This document shows, piece after piece, positions 6,901 through 8,565 of a stretch of DNA of 8,565 nt. The notes beneath the pieces were generated by a model. The model did no database searches, had not been told where the DNA came from, and saw nothing but the letters and a program-made list of their open reading frames with translations. How positions within the stretch are numbered: position 1 is the first letter of the stretch; each line of letters starts with the position of its first letter. A program made the position numbers and the translations under genes. The stretch is from Propionibacteriaceae bacterium (GTDB taxonomy: Bacteria; Actinomycetota; Actinomycetes; Propionibacteriales; Propionibacteriaceae), in NCBI GenBank assembly GCA_030544185.1, contig JAUNRO010000125.1, positions 1 through 8,565 on the forward strand. Reading direction: 5' to 3'.

Positions 6901-8565
6901 CGACGCCGAGGCGGTCGCCGCGCTGCTGGCGACGGCCGCGGTCGTGCTCGTCGCGCGGCGCGGCCGGCTCGAGCACAATCTGCCCACGCTGGAGCCGGCG
7001 CGGGTACGCAAGGCGCTGCCGGTGGTCGGGCCCGCTCCCGCCCTGCGTCCGGACGAGACCGCCGACCTGCTGCACTTCAACGGTCACGGGGGGTTCAGTC
7101 CCGACGGGCGGGAATATGTCGTGGTCCTCGAGCCGGGGGAGTCGACCCCGGGGCCGTGGACCAATGTGGTGGCCAACGAGGAGTTCGGCTTCCACGCGAC
7201 GGCGGAAGGCTCGGGATATACGTGGTGGCGCAACAGCCGGGACAACCAGCTGACCCCGTGGCCGAACGACCCGGTCGCGACGCCGGTCGGCGAGGCCTGT
7301 TATGTCCGCGACGACGAGACCGGTCAGGTGGCCTGCCCGACCGCCTCCCCGGTGCCCGGTGGGCGGCACGTGGTGCGCCACGGATTCGGCTATACCCGGT
7401 TCTGGCATGACATGGGCGGGGTGGAGCTCGACCAGACAGTGTTCGTGGCCGGTGCGGACCCGGTCAAGATCTCCCTGCTCACGCTGACCAACACCGATGT
7501 GCGGTCACGGCGGCTGACGGTCACGGCGTACGCCGAGCCGGTCCTCGGCATGGGTCGCGCCGGCAGCTCGCGGCACATCATCACCGAGCGCGATGCGCAG
7601 ACCGGGGCGCTGCTGGCGCGCAATCCGTGGGTGACGCAGTATGCCGGGACCATGTTCTTCGACCTCGCCGGGACCCAGGAGTCCGCGACCGCGGACCGGC
7701 GGGAGTTCCTCGGCCTGCACGGGTCGCTGGCGCTGCCCCAGGCCGTGCAGAACTCGGGCGTTCTGTCCGGGAGCACCGGCCCGGGTCTGGACCCCTGCCT
7801 GGCGCTGCGGCGCACCGTCACCCTGGAGCCCGGGGAGCAGGTCGACCTGGTGGTCACCCTCGGCGCCGCCCCGGATGCGGAGGGCTGCCGGGCGCTGATC
7901 GAGCGCTATCGGGCCACCGCGGCGCGGACGGTCCTCGACGACGTCGTGGAGCACTGGCGCGATCAGTTGGAGCAGGTCCGGGTGAGCACCCCGGACAGTT
8001 CGTTCGACGTGATGATGAACGGCTGGCTGCTCTATCAGACGCTGGCCTGCCGGATGCTCGCGCGCTCGGGCTTCTATCAGGCCTCCGGGGCGTACGGCTT
8101 CCGAGATCAGCTCCAGGATTCGATGGCCGCGGTGCTCGTGCAGCCCGAGCTGGCCCGCGAGCATGTGCTGCGGGCGGCGGGGCGGCAGTTCCCCGAGGGC
8201 GATGTGCAGCACTGGTGGCTGCCGGCCAGCGGGCAGGGTGTGCGGACGCGGATCACCGACGACGTCGTGTGGCTGTCCCACGCGGTCGCCCGCTATGTCC
8301 GGGTCACCGGGGACACTGGCGTCCTCGATGAGCAGGTGCCGTTCCTCGCCGGCGATGTGCTGACCGAGGAGGAACACGAGAAGTTCTTCCAGCCCGAGAC
8401 CTCCGCGGAGACCGCGACGCTGTGGGAGCACTGCAAGCTCGCGCTGGAGCTGTGCTTCACCCGGACCGGGCGCCACGGACTGCCGCTCATCGGCGGCGGC
8501 GACTGGAACGACGGCATGACCCGAGTCGGCATCTGCGGGGACGGCGAGAGCGTGTGGCTGGGCTG
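989..8565 (+). CDS. ndvB: Cyclic beta-1,2-glucan synthase (NdvB/ChvB/Cgs family), GT84 plus GH94, C-terminus cut
   Basis: Polymerises glucose from UDP-glucose into beta-1,2-glucan at the inner face of the membrane, closes it into a ring and trims chain length by phosphorolysis (family knowledge). 2,525 codons are visible; relatives run about 2,800-2,900. Residues 1-400 are helical and start with the family-like IRAELFSDERLVEH. Six membrane segments lie near 408-433, 441-461, 808-826, 828-847, 938-950 and 955-976. Between pairs one and two is the GT84 domain (about 488-800) with D530, D623-S-D625, SHDLLEG (D738) and RNHRW (769-773). The glycoamylase-like cyclisation domain (GH189 in recent nomenclature, about 990-1500) has RTSPTN (1033-1038), YNWYD (1082), SVDSGN (1100), WGISES (1378-1383) and YMAHHQGM (1473-1480). 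GH94 sandwich modules start near 1559 and 2030, with a mixed alpha/beta segment (about 1810-2020) between. The GH94 barrel begins near 2333, with GFRDQLQD (2370-2377), HWW (2408-2410) and DWND (2505-2508), the proton-donor motif of GH94 phosphorylases. All domain hallmarks seem intact. The last part of the barrel is off the window. Confidence 0.95.
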   Translation, partial: MTPGGRGGQTRFRRRRSSDPWSDIRAIRAELFSDERLVEHGVSLADSQVTVSGAVPVVSLLDRLGDNHKVLIKCYESLVGDLGAGRPITPAAEWLVDNFHQVEQAFRQVRQDLPPGYFRQLPKLGRGFLEGHPRIFGVMWGYVAHTDSLFDPDTLAAYIRAYESRKPVTLGELWAVAITLRLLLLENLRRIALQVVDSASDRARADDLADKLLGTGGQQQLSLAQALPNPDNVKVTQSFATQLLRRLAHTDTADGSEWVTRTLAAQGEDPDNVIELEHARLARQALTIRNIFTSLRLVADVNWEDWIESVSVLELELRTSAGYRALDFTTRNTYRSAIETLARGSGHEELEVARAALAWAREATTDVGQDLGFWLIDDGRRDFANAIGYRRSAREWLAHTLRGAGLWGYLGGLTLATAICLGISLLVLALAAGGLSAIHPGLWVALLLLLSLPISTLALGLVNYRSAMLFHARPLPALSLDDGVTPELRTLVVVPTLLTSTDGVEELIQRLEVHYLANLHGELYYAALTDWADADSAERDGDVALLDVALAGVRSLNARYGNRFLLFHRQRTWNASEGVWMGWERKRGKLDELNRYLRGAGDTSYSVVEGRLPGQFRYVITLDSDTLLPRDAARQLIAKMAHPLNRAQFDERTRQVLRGYSILQPRVTPSLPLTEDTSPFQEVYSTQRGLDPYAFAVSDVYQDLFGEGSFAGKGIYDIDAFHRALEGRIPENTLLSHDLLEGNYSRSGLVTDVEVVEEYPTAYEVAAARNHRWLRGDWQLLPWLLGRRGKGLTGLGRWKMIDNLRRSIVPIFTVAGTILAAAVLPWPALLAWLIIALAIHLIPPTLPLWRRILLNRKGVTRASQARALAEDTRIAFALTFLNLTLTAHEAQQGIDAILRTFARLITRRKLLEWTTADALTQRAKGTPSSYLQMMGPSLLAPIVLLVLALLRSPANLAVVAPVAAMWLAAPFVMWWVSRPYDRIEIQASDADRDYLRLVGRRTWHFFATFVNERENCLPPDNFQEDPEPKVAHRTSPTNIGLYLLTTVSARDFGWIGLADAADRLRATCRSMADLEHYQGHLYNWYDTRTLIPLEPRYVSSVDSGNLIGHLITLAQTCAEWLADPALDNPPLAGLGDGLQLVRESLEGVPDELAAPVYAQLERAEAILAEARGEAPGETRGDADGADREPSRTPAAILHALSTPIDALIDATRPLSGEPPMWAVATRDTLRSLQRDLSVDRDELARTISNIEDLARRETLVADFRLLLDPRRQLLSVGLRADTGKLDEACYDLLASECRLTSYVAVSKGNIRTKHWFRLGRSVTAVGGGAALLSWSGSMFEYLMPPLVMRAPATGLLNQTAQLVVRRQMEYARELGVPWGISESGFNARDPHMNYQYSPFGVPGLGIVRGLADNLVIAPYATGLASMVEPDKSVENYRLLHELGARGRYGFYEAVDFTADRLPRDEQFAVVRSYMAHHQGMTVVAIHNVVLDGLMRERFHAEPMIAASEMLLQERQPRDVPVTHARREELKATHAVHAPEAAEERTLSGSAALTPAVHAMSNGGLSLLLTPAGGSQLRWRGLAINRWHANLTSDETGAYCYLRDRDSGDIWSAAALPVIDTDPYRVQFAEDRAEFIRRRGDLTTSFVHHLSPEADVLARRLTLSNQGNEDRRLTVTSYAELVLAAARDDDAHPAFSKLFVRTEYLAEAGILLATRRKRSSSDPEVWIAHFVKVGHTGSRDGLRVETDREAFLGRNGRFTAPAGVTDPESASGRTGYVLDPIMSLNQDIEVPAGGRAIVTFWTAVAATREEVLRLVDQHLSPGAYDRVEALRWTHSQIMLRHLGITSREAARFQELAGHVLYPVPQLRASAEELADARPQSALWSLGISGDLPILVVRIDDERDLPVAAEAVQAFEYWRTKRFAVDVVLLNERSVSYVQELQNGLDRIAAGIRPRTGSPDSTGRVFVVQREQADAEAVAALLATAAVVLVARRGRLEHNLPTLEPARVRKALPVVGPAPALRPDETADLLHFNGHGGFSPDGREYVVVLEPGESTPGPWTNVVANEEFGFHATAEGSGYTWWRNSRDNQLTPWPNDPVATPVGEACYVRDDETGQVACPTASPVPGGRHVVRHGFGYTRFWHDMGGVELDQTVFVAGADPVKISLLTLTNTDVRSRRLTVTAYAEPVLGMGRAGSSRHIITERDAQTGALLARNPWVTQYAGTMFFDLAGTQESATADRREFLGLHGSLALPQAVQNSGVLSGSTGPGLDPCLALRRTVTLEPGEQVDLVVTLGAAPDAEGCRALIERYRATAARTVLDDVVEHWRDQLEQVRVSTPDSSFDVMMNGWLLYQTLACRMLARSGFYQASGAYGFRDQLQDSMAAVLVQPELAREHVLRAAGRQFPEGDVQHWWLPASGQGVRTRITDDVVWLSHAVARYVRVTGDTGVLDEQVPFLAGDVLTEEEHEKFFQPETSAETATLWEHCKLALELCFTRTGRHGLPLIGGGDWNDGMTRVGICGDGESVWLG

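Noticed and set aside
5177..7408. 743-codon minus-strand open frame
   Set aside because: The longest closed frame in the window, but antisense to the conserved cyclisation and GH94 regions, with shadow-like His/Arg/Gly/Val-rich composition.
7505..8476. 323-codon minus-strand open frame
   Set aside because: Antisense to the GH94 domains, no recognisable fold, same compositional artefact.

Overview
The window is a very GC-rich segment, most likely from an actinobacterium. The base composition, the strong G/C preference at most third codon positions, the GTG start and the apparently leaderless left-hand gene all fit. That gene also resembles, from memory, a Streptomyces-type ribbon-helix-helix family. 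The genus cannot be read from the sequence.

The layout is simple: two divergent genes, both cut by the window edges, around a 248-bp intergenic region. On the left (3-740, minus strand) is a ribbon-helix-helix (RHH, CopG/HicB-antitoxin-like) protein with a helical N-terminus, an acidic linker, the RHH DNA-binding fold, and a long Arg/Gly- then Pro/Gly/Trp-rich tail that runs off the left edge. On the right (989-8565, plus strand) is a giant gene, 2,525 codons visible with no stop. It encodes a membrane-embedded cyclic beta-1,2-glucan synthase (NdvB/ChvB/Cgs family). Its order is a helical N-domain, a GT84 glucosyltransferase bracketed by six membrane segments, a glycoamylase-like cyclisation domain, two GH94 beta-sandwich modules and the start of the GH94 phosphorylase catalytic barrel. 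The window ends shortly after the DWND motif, so roughly the last 300 residues are missing if the protein has the usual family length.

The intergenic region is the most informative non-coding part. Three perfect copies of the palindrome TGACGTCA lie at 751-758, 762-769 and 784-791, with centres 11 and 22 bp apart (one and two helical turns). Two of them sit on a -35/-10 pair that would start a leaderless mRNA at the ATG of the RHH gene. The octamer shares its GACGTC core with the met box of MetJ, itself an RHH repressor, so an autoregulatory RHH operator is the natural hypothesis. Nearer the glucan synthase gene are a weak promoter candidate, a 10-bp perfect hairpin overlapping an alternative 7-bp hairpin, a repeated 10-mer and a purine-rich ribosome binding site before the GTG start.

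How the genes work together is inference: the RHH protein probably controls its own promoter and could also affect the divergent glucan synthase gene. No RNA genes, insertion sequences, CRISPR arrays or convincing intrinsic terminators were seen. Many long open frames opposite or overlapping the two genes are GC-driven shadows.
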